Shown: piece by piece, positions 39,501 through 51,400 of the stretch
Layout: every line of letters begins with the position of its first letter
How positions within the stretch are numbered: the first letter of the stretch is position 1
Assembly (NCBI GenBank): GCA_030068145.1
Contig: JAPJBO010000115.1
Span: 248,001-312,000, forward strand
DNA from: Diplonema papillatum
Taxonomy: Eukaryota; Euglenozoa; Diplonemea; Diplonemida; Diplonemidae
Reading direction: 5' to 3'
Length of the DNA stretch: 64,000 bases
Made by a program: the position numbers and the translations under genes
The notes under the pieces: generated by a model
Databases searched by the model: none
What the model was told of the DNA's origin: nothing
Seen by the model: only the letters and a program-made list of their open reading frames with translations

Positions 39501-41067
39501 CGCCCAACCGTTGCCATTTGGGGATCCGACTTCCGAAGGTTTCGAGCAGCATACCTTTTTTGTATGAGCACCTGCTTTGTAGGAAATGCTTGAGGAGACT
39601 GCCAGTTGCGATAGATCAAAGAAGGTAAATGTGATGTAGCCCACACGAAACGCAGGTAAATCTGGGTTTAGTGGCGGGCGTAAGCGTTCACTTTGTAGAG
39701 TTGTATTGTTTTCTCCCCCTCTAGCCTCCTTCGAAATGAGCACAAGGCAGTCCCTCGAGTATTTTCCCCTGCTTCCGGTAGCAGGCTTGCACGTCCATAA
39801 CAAAAAGCGTCGGATGGCACGCGCGCTCTGAAAACCATTGATTTCTGCGAAAAAGAATGGCCAAAATCGCACGCCGAACCGCAGGCATCTGGGCCTGGGC
39901 ACGCAGCAGTCGAAGATCGAGTACGAGGACTGCCTGCAGGCCCTCGGCTCGCGGCTGGGGTTCTCGCCGCACGCGCTGAAGAGCGCGGCTGACGAGATGG
40001 CGGGCATGAAAGCCCGCGCCCACGGCCGGCCCCGGGCGCTGCAGCAGCTCCTCGGAATGGTCCGCACCGCGGTCTCGGGCGCCCGCCCCGCGATCGAGGG
40101 TAAGACGGCCCTCCTCCACGAGCAGATGCGCGCGGCCGCCGGTGACGACCCGGGCGTCTCGCGCGCCCTCGCGTGGCTCCGCGTGTCGGCGGCGGAGGTC
40201 ACGAACGAGATACTCAACCGGCTGCTCGCCTACCGCGGCCCGCAGTTCTCCGCGGACATCGACGAGCTGACGCAGGGGCACGCCCGCTCGGAGCGCGAGC
40301 TAAAGGACCTCTTCGCGGCCGCGTGCGGCGACGCCGAAGCGGCGGAGACGCTGCTGGGGGCGCTGGAGGCGTTGCAGCGCGACGTGGCGCGGTTCTGGGC
40401 CGGGCTGCGGGGGCTGCTGGGCGAGAGGGCGGCCTTGGACGCCGCCGCGCCGATGCTCGACATCCTCCGGCAGTACCGCGGGTCCCGCTACAACGTGACG
40501 CGCCTGCGCAACCAGCACGAGGCTGTCGTCGGGCACCAAAGCAAGCTCTTGCCCGCCACCGTTCGGTCGTTGCAGCAGCGAAAACGGGGCGATGTGCAGC
40601 ACCTTCGGTACGGCATCGCGTGGATCACCGTCGTCGCTGCCTTAGCCGTCGTTCTGTTCTGGTATGCGGCTGGCTTTCTGGACAGTTGAACCGCCCGGGC
40701 GATTTTTTGTCCGGCAGGTAAAGAGCCTCCTGAGTTCGCTTCTTTACGCGGGGACAGGTCTGAAGGAAGTGCGCACAAACAAAGGAAGCGCCAGATCCGT
40801 TTTTTGTGAAAGAAGCATCATCAAGAAGTCTTAAAGCTACTCACACATTCTGACTTTTCTTTGTGGGTAGATTACAGTGCGTCACCCGTGCTTCACCCAA
40901 ATACGTTCGTCTCAAGACCCAGCGACAACATAACCATTTAACGCTGCAGGATGCTCGTATGGCACGCTTTGTACGATGATGCCATCAACGAGTACCTCAC
41001 CCATGCTACATGGCTCATCGACGACTGCCACGATTCAGCCGACGAAGAAGAGACTGTGCGGTTATAG
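36546..41067 (+). CDS. Unrecognised four-pass membrane protein with polyacidic head, 805 aa
   Basis: Exons: 36546-36830, 38054-39291, 39885-40661, 40950-41067 (2418 nt, stop TAG). The 3' splice at 40661/40950 is preferred to reading on to a stop at 40689. It uses a GTATGC donor, extends the last transmembrane helix and adds an acidic tail. Residues 1-50 are extremely Asp/Glu-rich. TM1 is at about 66-90. Loop 1 (about 96-412) is Ala-rich and helical with NAS and NQT glycosylation sequons. TM2 (about 413-433) and TM3 (about 446-466) form a hairpin. Loop 2 (about 467-749) is again helical, with an NVT sequon. TM4 spans about 750-775, and a 30-residue acidic tail follows. If the acidic head is cytosolic, both loops are extracellular. 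This order matches the last four passes of prominins, and loosely tweety proteins, but no signature motif confirms either. Function unknown. Confidence 0.8.
37182..37278 (-). repeat. R2 right-half fragment
   Basis: It is the complement of the R2 right half (GACTTCGAATAGAAGGGAGG start; TGTTCTTCGCTTACACCACT inside) and lies head-to-head with the sense R2 copy. Confidence 0.5.
37314..37905 (+). repeat. R2 TIR repeat interrupted by a MITE
   Basis: The left end is AAATGCTCGACGATGCTGCC and the right end GAAGCAGCAACGTCGAGTAT. The 37522-37857 insertion splits the copy. Confidence 0.65.
37522..37857. mobile_element. MITE-like insertion nested inside an R2 repeat
   Basis: The termini TACCTACC...CCCCGTGTTTAAGATCGCG and the inverted GCGCGATCTTAAACACGGGG...GGTAGGTA enclose about 336 bp. 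Inner inverted copies of the GTGTATAAGATCG motif occur near 37615 and 37775. The same R2 stretch is uninterrupted at about 47936-47975, which fixes the insertion. There is no coding capacity. Confidence 0.6.
37938..38040 (-). repeat. R2 fragment before membrane-protein exon 2
   Basis: It contains the complement of the R2 left end (GGCAGCTTCGTCGAGCAATT) and stops about 13 bases before the exon 2 splice acceptor. Confidence 0.5.
39561..39764 (+). repeat. R1 TIR repeat, copy in membrane-protein gene intron 2
   Basis: The left extension TGTATGAGCACCTGCTTTGT precedes the TIR at 39584; the right TIR ends at 39764. Sense orientation relative to the gene. Confidence 0.8.
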
Positions 41068-42465
41068 CCTGCGTACCTGTTACCCGTCCGGGGAAGCTGA
41101 CGACGAATTGGGATTCGCGGCTGTTTCGCACGTTGAGTAACACGGGGAGGGTCGCACTTCAGCGAATCGATGGTTAAGGCTGCGACCACGGGTCGTGTGC
41201 GGCAGGAGACTACTGGCGGCGGACCTTAGGCCCGACAACAAGGGCTTCTATCTCTTCGTGTGAGCTGCGCTCTCCCAGCGCTTGCGCAGTCGTCGCGCAC
41301 ATTGTTCTTGACGCCACAGCCATGCACGCCAGCTGCTTGCGGTACACGTCCTCGTACACACGCTCGGTGTTCCCCGACGGGTTCCGCTACGCTTCATGCA
41401 TGCGTGGCTGAAATGAACAGTGGTCTTCTCGTTCTGGTGTGTTCCGGGTTTCCCTGGAAACCCGCCATTAGCGATGGTATCGGCAAGACCATTGCCGGAC
41501 TAAAGAAGCCATCACTTGAGCGGAGTTCGATGCTCTGTTTCTCTTGTGGTAGGCCCGATCGGATTGGCACGGATGGCTCGGCCTAGAAGACAGTTACTGA
41601 TCAACAGCAGTAGTGCCGGCCTTCTTCCGCTTTGACACGTTAGCTTGCCGCAACACATTGCGGTCCGTTCACTTACACGCACCTGCCCGTCTCGAAGGCC
41701 TTTTCAGTCCTTCGTTGCGTTCACCTCGTGGACCAGGGTTAGCGCTTTGTTCATCCTTTTGCACCGACCTTTCAATGAGCCTCTCCGTAAAAGACGCCGT
41801 TTCCAGTTCGTTGGCTGCACACTCAGCATCTGCAATAGACAGTACGTGGAGTGTGAGGCGGACGTTGCCTCTGCATCCTGTCTGATGGCGTTCGCTAGGT
41901 GGACAACACTCGTTTCACACGACGATCGACCACCAAACAAAAATTAAAAACGAGGGAACGAAATTTTTCCTACAGCAATCAACTGCCACCCAATGCAACG
42001 CCCCGGCGCGCGAACCGACATATAAGCGAAGAAACGAGCGAGGAGTCATCCAACGATGGCTCCGGCCGGGAGGCCACAACGTCACCCACTCGTAGGCCGC
42101 CCCCGCGGCGGCGCAACAAATTTACCAACTGCCGTCAGCTGGGCTACAGCTGGGCGATAATTTCTGAACGAAAGAGAGTGAAAGTGAACGGAGAACAGGC
42201 AGTATTCAAAAAGGAAAGAGGAGGGAACAACGATACTAGTTGTCAGGGGAAGAAATAAGGAGACTAAGCAAGCAAGACTGAGCAAAGTCGCCAGACATCA
42301 GAACGGCCTAATTGTCGACCATATAAAGAGAGAGTCTTCTCCCCTTCGGAGATAGATCGGAGACGCGTCGCCGAAACTAAGTAGCCGCACTTGGAGCACA
42401 ACGACATGCGGATCGAGTAGGCGGAGGTAAGAGGAGAGAGGAGAATGCCGAATGGGTAGGCGAAG
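41068..42465. other. Intergenic spacer, no gene recognised
   Basis: Frames at 41260-41586 (+) and 41704-41940 (-) have no recognisable domain and no splice-site support. No dispersed repeat copy was recognised here. The last 200 bases before the next start codon are A/G-rich. Confidence 0.5.
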
Positions 42466-45400
42466 ATGGGCAACAAGGGAAGCACGGCCGCCGCGTCCCC
42501 TCTCGACTTGTACGCCCGCGGGAGCAGACTGCACCAGCGAGGCGAGGTCATAGGGTTCGCGCAGCTGATGCAGGACACTGCGGAGAAGATGCTGACCAGC
42601 GGGCTGCTCGCATGGCAGATCGCGGGGCGTATCGACAGCGCAGATGACGACAGGGCGCCGCTGGGCTCGCAGCAGCAAGGGCCGTCGAAGGTTGTGGAGG
42701 ACCCGTGGGAGCCTGAATCAGAAGGCCTGCTGCGCCTGCACGAGGAAGAAGACGTCCGCGCCGAAGTTCTCCTCGAGCGGAAACAGCGCAATTCCAACGC
42801 CCCAGCAACAGCGGCCGATCCTCCTTCAGAGACAAAGGGAAGAGTGCACTTCTCAGACACCACCCCAGACGGCCCTGCGGTTCCAGACGCAGCTGTAGGC
42901 ACGAACCTCGACTACCCTGGCTTCATCATTCCGACAGCCGTGCAAGACCTCGCCGACTTAGTTGCCTCGTGCTCGCACGCCAGCTGCAAACAAGCGTTCC
43001 TCTGCATTTCGAAGGCCCTTGCCACAACGCAGGCGCACACGCCGAACCAACGAACGGACAACCAAAAAGCGTTTGCCGAAGTATGCCCCTTTTTTGTGCC
43101 AGCAAAGCTGAACGCGCGTTTTCGTGCCCCCCAAAGTACAAAGGGGACAGTTGCCCCCGAAGTAGAGAAGAACAGCTGTGCGCCCCTAAGTACAAAGAGA
43201 ACAGAGAACAGTTGAGCCTAAAGCACAGACGGGACAGTGTGCTGCCAAGTACAAACACGCGCCGCCCCCTCCGCACGCGCATTCGTCACCGAAGGGTCCA
43301 AAACCCAAAACCGCTTGGTAACGAAACAAGTGAGACTTAACAAACACCACGTGGGCGGCGTCGAAGCTTCACCAATTGCACACTTAACCATGAAGACGCA
43401 CGAAAACGAAGACACTAACATCGCTAAAAGTATCTGCAGGACAAAATGAAACAGCCTTTAGGCAAAACCCGTTTTCACATTTCTTCGCTTCAGACGTTAC
43501 ACACCTTAAGCCGTGCATTCAGACACACACACGCACACACATCTGCGTGGACTCACTCTCGCTAAGGGAGGCGCCACGTTAAAACGAGTCCGCAACACAC
43601 ACACATCCACGCAGGTCACCTGCCAAGCTTGCGTGGCCGCCCTGCGGCTCTCTGTGCACGGCGAAGAATTGGTCGGCATTTGCGACGCGATCCGGCTGTA
43701 CTCGCGGCTGAACGCCTTCCGGAAGGATTTCATCTTCGAGAACGGCTGCGGCCTGCTGCGCGGGAAGCTCAGCGTGGTCCGGAAGAAGCGGTGGCTCTGC
43801 GCGTCGGGCCCCGCCCAGACGCGGCTCTCCGACGGCGCCGCCGCGCTGCCCGTCTCCGCAGCGCTCCGGAGCATCCTCAGCGACGAAGTCGCCTCCGGCG
43901 GGGCCAGCGCCGTGCTGCGGATTGCGGATGCGAACGACTTACCGGGGTTCGCGGCGTCGATCGTGGTCCTCCGAGAGTGCGACAACACGCTGTTCACGGA
44001 GCTGGCCACGATGGACACGCTGATCGCGGCTGCTGCGGGGTCGAGCGAAGGTCACCGCGTGATGGCTGAAACTGCGGTCGCCGTGTTGATGGGACACGAC
44101 GGATGGGATCCCAACCCCGCCACTGTTTTATGCGCGCTGCAGTCGCTGTGCACGGGGATGTGGGAGAGCACGCACGACCTGTTAGGGCTCGGCCTCGAGA
44201 GGCTCGTGGAGGTGGTCACCCGTGTGGTGGTGCTCTACGCGTACGCTGACGTGCTGTTGTTCCACATCGTGATCCTCATGGACCGCATCGTGGCATCCGT
44301 TTTGAGGAGAGACGAGGAGGCGAGGCTCGTCGCGCAGGAGTCCACCCAAAGCTTCAAGACAACAACCCCCGCTGGCAACCACCAGGTGGAGTCGTCAATC
44401 ATCACGAAGACGCTGGAATGCCTCGCGTCGATCATGAGCAGGCTTGTCGCGTGCGTCGAGACGGTCGCCGACCCGCTCGCTGAGTGCCTGGCCAAAGTGT
44501 GCTACCTCACGCGGCAGTTCGCCGACCACCCCGAGCACCGGTGCCTCCTGGCCGCCAGCGGCTGTTTGTACATAGCCGCGCGGTACGTGATCCACAACCC
44601 GGACCTACCCGAATGGATCCTCGTGCCGTGCATCCAACTCGTCTGCGTCCTTCCCGATGCAGAGCCGGCCGTCCCGCTCGGCGTCCCTACTCTCAAACAG
44701 TGCGACACCGTCCCAGACCTCTGCCGGCTGCTCTCGTCGGCCAAGCACAACATCAGCCTCAACGTCAAGACCATCTTAGCCGTGCTGTCCACGCTGCACG
44801 AGCTCTGCAGGGAGGAAGCCACAACCGAGCTCGTCTTCAACGCCATCGGCGTCGTCGAGATCTGGATGTGGTGCAACCTCGCAGTGCACATCCAGAAAGA
44901 GGCAGAACGCAAGGTGCTGCGCAAGTGGCTCAAAGCGGCCCGCACCCAGGTCGAAGGCGCGATGCTCGCTAAAGCAGGCAAACGCGAACTCCGGCAAACG
45001 GTTCTCCGGTCAGCCAATTCACGCGTTGAGCAGCGGCAGAAGGTATGCTGGTGTCCATCTCAATGGCCTCAAGGACAACGGCGACAGGCTTTGAAAAGAG
45101 AATGCAGAACACAATGTAAGACCCGAGAGGAACGGACAGCTCTCCATCACTGTGAACCAATACCTTCGGTCCAGTTCGATGGAGAAATAACGACAACGGC
45201 AAGCAGTGCTCCCGCTTAGGAAAACACCGCAGGAACTTTCCTCAAAAAAAAAGTGCTGAAAAAAGCCCCGGTGGAATTCCTCCGGCCTGAGGTACCCGGA
45301 CGTAGGAGTGAACCGTGTGGGTGTAGCTCGCGACTAGTACTGGTAGTAGTCGACTACGTGAACTAGCTGCGCGCGACTAGCTGAACCACCCGAAATGACT

Positions 45401-48400
45401 ACAAGGCTACTCACGCTTTCGGCTGGAACAACTGTGGCAAGATATCGATTCACTCTGAAAAACACGGAATTCCAAGCGGAACCTGGACTCTAAAACCACA
45501 GGCGAGGGAGAATTGGGCAGCGTTTGGTGCCCAACTTCCCCGGAATATTGTATGGGAGTCGGAAGAGATGTACAGGGAGGTTTGCTTCGAGGACGACATC
45601 GAAGAGGTGAGCCGGATGGCGCGGGCGTTACGCGATCGTCTTCAAGAAGCGGGGTGTGTGTTTCCGTTTTCGCCCTCTTTCCGAGCCCCACGAAGTGCAT
45701 CACGCGTTGCAAGGCATTGCGCCGTCCGCCGCTGACTCGGGTGCAAGCACCGGCCCGCAGTGTGAGCGTGTTATAGGCCCATCCAATACAAGCCGCGTAC
45801 TCCACGCCTGGCGGTGTCATTTTCGTCAATTCCTCCAAGAGTTCCAGCCTTGCGAATGTATTCCCCCCTGCACCCATAATCTTGTGCCGTGGGTGCCTGA
45901 TGACTTTCCTCGATCTTGAGATGGCATCGTTTACAGCAGTGCTAGGTGTCCGCTGGTCCACTGGCTGACCACTGGCGAATCTCGCTGGTTCGTCCGGGCT
46001 GCACCCCTCGTGCACCAACCAGGTGGGACTTTTGGGGCAGCAGAATCACGGGGAGCCCTAAAACAGATCGGTCGCGGAGTACAATCGGAAGTACGAAGAC
46101 CGCGCGCAGAAGCTGCAGCAGTGGTACCGGAAGAAGCGAGCGGTGGCCACCATCTGGCGGACGACGAATGAGAAGAGCAAGGAAAGGGTCGCGTGCGTCG
46201 CCATCCAGCGCGTGTGGCGCGGGCACTGCGCCAGGAAGGTCCACGCCCGGAAGCTGCTGCAGGAGACGACTCGGCGGAACGCGGCGTGCGTGGTGCAAAG
46301 GCGGTGGCGGCGGTATCTCAGCGACCGCGAGAAGGAGACCGACTCCATGTTCGAGTTCGTCCTCGAAAAACTAGACCTCGCGCCTATCCCCTTGGTGGAG
46401 CCGGAGCTCAGCAGAAACCGCACAGTGGTGCATTCGAAGGTCGTCGACCTCTTGGATTGGAATTTCGACAACCTCGTCTTACCCGTATGCATTATTCTAT
46501 CAGCTCAATGTAACAGGATAGCCATGTTGCCGCCGGGCGTTCCTGACAATCTCCCTGGGGATCGGGAAGAATGATTGGGACGATCTTGACTTGTTTGTTT
46601 ATAGTCCTTTCTTTGCAAACGACGCGCTCCCGTTTTCCATAGAACAGCAAGTGCGAAGCATTTTCAGCTCAGACGTTGCAGAGAAGAGTATGTGGCGAAC
46701 TTCTGCCTGACAGATAACCGAGCAACCTACCTATCTCTTCAGCTCGACCCTTCGCTGCGGAAGTACACCCTCGTATTCTGGTACACTCCGCGCAGTATGA
46801 GGTGCTCCGGGGTTCATATTACGCTGGAAAAAATGGCCCTCACATTCCGAGACTTCGACAACGTGCTTATCGGAAGAGTCAACGGAGAGGAGTGCGAAGA
46901 GCTGGTGCAGCGGTTCAGGGTCCCTTGGTATGCTTGAGCTCCGTTTGCTGCTGGGTGGTCTTGCCTGGTGGTCGTGCAAGATCAAGAACAGCTGCAGGAC
47001 CACCGACTTTTTTTCTTTTGTACAAGCACCTGCTTTGTTGGAAATGCTTGAGGAGACTGCCAGTTGCGATAGATCAAAGGAGGTAAATGTGCTGTAGCCC
47101 ACACGAAACACAGGTAAATCTGGGTTTCGTGGCGGGCGTAAGCGTTCAACAAAAAAAGACCCACTTTGTAGTTGTATTGTTTTCTCCCCCTCTAGCCTCC
47201 TTCGAAATGAGCACAAGGCAGTCCCCCGAGTATTTTCGAGCTTTCCCCGTGGGCGGCCCGCTGTGGCTCAGAATGGAACGCTACGTGGGCGGCATAGCGA
47301 AAGAAGCGCCACAACGAGGACAAGAAGGGCTACGGCACCACAAAAAGGTCCAACCATTGCCAAGTGTTGGTGAGCCCACCTGATCGCCAGCGTCGCGCAA
47401 TTGCGTTGCGGTGAAAAGATACTGCTTGTCAATCCCCTGCAAGTGTAACGTGAACTCGCCTGCCCACCAGATTTTCCCCGGCGCAGCGCCTGTTGCATTG
47501 TCATGGTTTTGCCAATGTTCCTTGAATACTTGAGGAGGCTGCCAGCTGCAAAAGATCAAAGGAGGTAAATGTGCTGTAGCCTACACGAAACACAGGTGAA
47601 TCTGGGTTTAGCGGGTGTAAGCGTTCAACAAAAAAGACCCACTTTGCAGTTGTATTGTTTTCTCCCCCTCTAGCCTCCTTCGAAGTAAGCACAAGGCAGC
47701 CCCTCGAGTATTTTACATAAGCGCCAGCTGAAAGGAAATGTTCGACGATGCTGCCCGACAAAGAACAGAAGGGATCCCAAGTGCTGTAACTACCTAACCA
47801 CGTGTTGAACGGACGTGAGGTCATGCGGATCTACTCCTACACGACAAATCACACAAACACAACAGGTCAAAGTCCTGAGTGAGAAAACAACACACGGTGG
47901 TGTAAGCGAAGAACAAATCAGATTGCGTTTGTATTGTATTTGCCCCTCTCCCTCTATATTTCCTCCCTCCCATTCGGAGTCGAAGCAGCTACGTCGAGTA
48001 TTTCTTGGCTTTTAACGCTCGTACCACCGCACCGCACCAAACAGCTTCCCCTTCCTTATGTGGGTGACGCCCGAGAACGTCGTCGAGGAATACACCGCAG
48101 AGTGGCCGAAGAAGCCGATGAGCATCCGGCAGCTGGTCGAGAACTTCATGGCGCTCCAGATCCAGCGCATGTGGCGCGGCAAGCGCGTGCAGCGGCGGTA
48201 CGCGGAGCTAATGAAGAGGGTCCGGCACGAAAATGACCTGGCGAAGCGCAAGCGGATGCAGTACGTGTGCCAAGTCGGGGACGTCGACGGCCTCGCAGAG
48301 CTCCTCGACACAGTCAGCCCGGACAAGCTGACCGACACAGGCGAGCTTCCGCTGAACCTGGCCATCAAACACGGGCAAAAAGACATCTTCGCTGTCCTGA

Positions 48401-51400
48401 TCAATGCCGGGGCCGATCTGGATGCCGCGGATCGGTTTGGCCACTCGCCGATATTCTATGCGGCGGCGGGGGGGTTGACGGAGGTGGTCAGTATGCTCAT
48501 AAAAAAGCACGTCACGCTCACGCGGGTGGACCACCTGCAGCGCAACGTGATGCACACCGCGTGCGAAAACGGGCACGACGCGGTCGTGACGCTGCTGCTC
48601 AACCTCGGCCTCGACACGCTCATCGCCCAGAAGGACGTCAGCGACTACACGCCTCTCGACTACGCCATCACGAGCGGCCTCGAGCACGTCTCCATGCAGC
48701 TTCTGGTTTGCCCATTTGCCCCGTGTTCCTCCCCCTACATGGCAGCCCCTCGAGTATTTGGTCTTCGACACTCGCTAGCCGTCGACACTCATGGCTGCAG
48801 CCCATACTACCACTAGCGCAGCAGGGCAAGAAGCGACCGGCATGACACGGCGCGTGCAAAGAGGTAGTCTGTAGCGGCTTGTGCAGTCTATCGTCACAGA
48901 TTTGTTGCTGCATAACAAGTTCAAACAGCTACTACTACGCGTGTCTTCGGATTGGTGGCGTAATAATCCGGCCACCGGCTCAGCTCCGCTTTCTTTGACC
49001 TATGGTAATACGTCTCCTGTCCAGCGGTTCGTTTGCCTACGTCGACCAATCGCTTTAGAGTTCCTTCAGAAGGCTTTCTGTGCAACCGCTGGGCAACTCC
49101 CTTCAGTAATCATGGATCAAGCCCTTCGTTTTGCTTCACTCCTACCCGCAACAACTCCGGCAGCTGAAGGGTGTGCCCGCCCGACGCGACATGGAGCAGC
49201 GGCTAATTTTCCACGCGCTGATCACCGGCATGCAGAGCATCGTAAGCGTCGTGATCCAGCAGGGGTTGATCGACCTCGAAAAGGACGACGAAACGCCGCA
49301 GAGGTGGGCCCCGCTGCACTACGCCGCTGCATCCGGCCAGGTGAAGATGCTCAAAGCCCTTCTGGACACCGGACTCTCGCCTTCCCCCAGGACTGCCGGC
49401 GGCCAGACCCCCCTCCACCTTGCTGCGAAGTCAGGGCACGCTCCGTGTGTCGAGATGCTGTACTCAGCGATGCACCTCCCGGCGCGGGAGTTGCTGCAGT
49501 CCACGCACGAGGAACATGAAGCCTTCGATGAGGGGGACTTCTTCGCCCGCTCTCCCAATAAAGTCGTCTACGGGCCGTTCGTCGACGACTGCGGGTGCAC
49601 CGTGCTTCACTACGCGGCAAGCCAGCCAGAGCTGGCGGTCTTCTCCGAGCGGCTTATCAAGGAGCTCAACTCGACCGAAATTCCGGGCGCCAACCTTGCG
49701 GGCAACACGCCCTTGCACTTCGCCGCGTCGCGAGGCCTCTACTTCGTCGCCTTCCACCTCGCGCGGAAGCTCGTCGCAACCGACGTGTGCGACGCCATTA
49801 ATTCGCACGGTGTGCCCCTTGCTCGCTTGTTTTTTGCTTGAACGGGAAAACCACGCAGTCTTTTATCCCCGAGGTTTTTATTATCCTGCAATCGGACCAG
49901 GTTGTAATACCTAAGCACATACACACCTTCTCCGGTAGCTCCCGGCTCAGCCGACTCTCGCGGCTTTCTTAAAAGGCCCTCTGTTTTTCTTCTTTCTCTG
50001 TATCTCCAAGTTCTCCCCTCGTGCTGGCACCGCGAAGCGAGGTCCGTCGCTGCTAGCGGGCCCAGAGAAGGGAAATAAAATCGTTGTCTCGTATATTTTT
50101 CTTTGTCGTATAAGATCGAAGATCTTCGAAGATTAATACTATTCCGACGAGAACTAACACTTGTACAAAGGTTATTTTCCCCGTCGCCCCCGAGAAAAAC
50201 ACCGTAATTACCCCTCGCTTGCCCACCCACCCTTGCCCATTTTTCCCGTTTTCACATTTCTTCAAGTCCAGTGTCCTGAGGCGTCACGAAGAAGTTCGTG
50301 GCATACACACAAGAATCTCTGCATGGCCTTTCTACGTTTGTTACGCACCATCAATCTTGCATCACGCAGCAGCAAGGACGAGAGCGAGGAGGAGAGTATT
50401 ATTTGTATAAGCACCTGCTTTCAAGGACGCTGAGGATGGACAAAGATGCACTGAAATTTACTGCACATTTAGTGTTGCTGTGGGTTACAAGCGCTACCTC
50501 ACGTACTGAAAGCTATTGTGTAAACTTCTTGAACCTAGAAACAGTCGAAATTCTTACGCGCCGAAGGTGCAAGCACCCAGTTCGTTCGCAGGAATCATGG
50601 GTTTCTGGTTCGTACGCAGAGCCACGGGTCTACGGGTCAAGTGGCTACCGATTTCCCAAACTATAGCATCAAGGCGTGGCGCACCTTGGGGCTTGGCGCT
50701 TGCGCTGAACACAAGCTCGTCGAGACGAGGGCAGAGCGGACGGGGTTGTGGCACTGTGCTGCCTCCGACTCAAGCCCTGCAAGCTGTGGTTGACCGTCAC
50801 GTTCCTGGACCCGGAGCGGCCTTTTCTTTCTTCTCTCTTCTTTCTGGTTCGTACGATCTGAGGACACCATTTACTGTGTGTACCGCATTGACTTGTACCA
50901 TACACGGGTGCGGGGTGTCCGCATTCTTTTGCCTTGAACTCAAACGCTTCGAACACCCCGACAGGTAACACGGCGCTGCACCTGGCAGCCATGCATGGGC
51001 ACCGGGAGCTCACGCTGATGCTGATTTCAATGGGAGCGGACATGACCATCACCGATCCCGACTACAATTCGCTGTTGCACTTCGCAGTGGCGAGCAGGCA
51101 CTTCCGGGATGTCTCGGAGAAGGTGGCACTCGTATGCGACGCACCCCCCTTCCCCGCCTTTTGTCTTGATTTTAGCAGCAGAGGGGGCGCCGAGTTCCCT
51201 GTGGTGATTTGGCTATCACCTCCGGCTTCTTCCCTTGCAGCGAGACCAAAGGATTGATAGGCCATGTTTTCACACCGAGTGACACGGACGATCGTGTATC
51301 GAGCAAGCTTGCACCCTCATGTTCTAGGCGATTTCTGTTCCCGCTGAGCTTGTCTTAGGACACCCACCCAGCGACACTGGATACCGCTCGCGGCTCCGTT

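Larger units (their letters stand above)
46928..48044. other. Intron 5 of the IQ-ankyrin gene, two R1 copies and one R2 copy
   Basis: R1 copies at 47042-47236 and 47525-47714 are followed directly by an R2 copy at 47736-48003, all in sense orientation. Together they make up well over half of this 1.1 kb intron. The R2 end lies about 40 bases before the exon 6 acceptor. Confidence 0.75.
49810..50964. other. Intron 7 of the IQ-ankyrin gene
   Basis: The 1.16 kb intron (donor GTGTGC) contains R5 (50103-50400), an R1/R2-type left-end remnant (TTTGTATAAGCACCTGCTTT, about 50402-50421) and R9 (50620-50860). No exon-like coding stretch was found in it. Confidence 0.6.

Noticed and set aside
40662..40689. 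Reading membrane-protein exon 3 through to a stop at 40689
   Set aside because: A GTATGC donor at 40662 and CAG acceptor at 40949 join in phase, complete the last transmembrane helix and fit the donor consensus, so the spliced form is preferred.
45607..46079. Ending IQ-ankyrin exon 3 at a GTGAGC donor (45607) and starting exon 4 after GAG at 46079
   Set aside because: This needs a GAG acceptor and an A at +4, both unique in the window. The GTGTGT donor at 45654 with the CAG acceptor at 46066 keeps phase and codes for a continuous helix.
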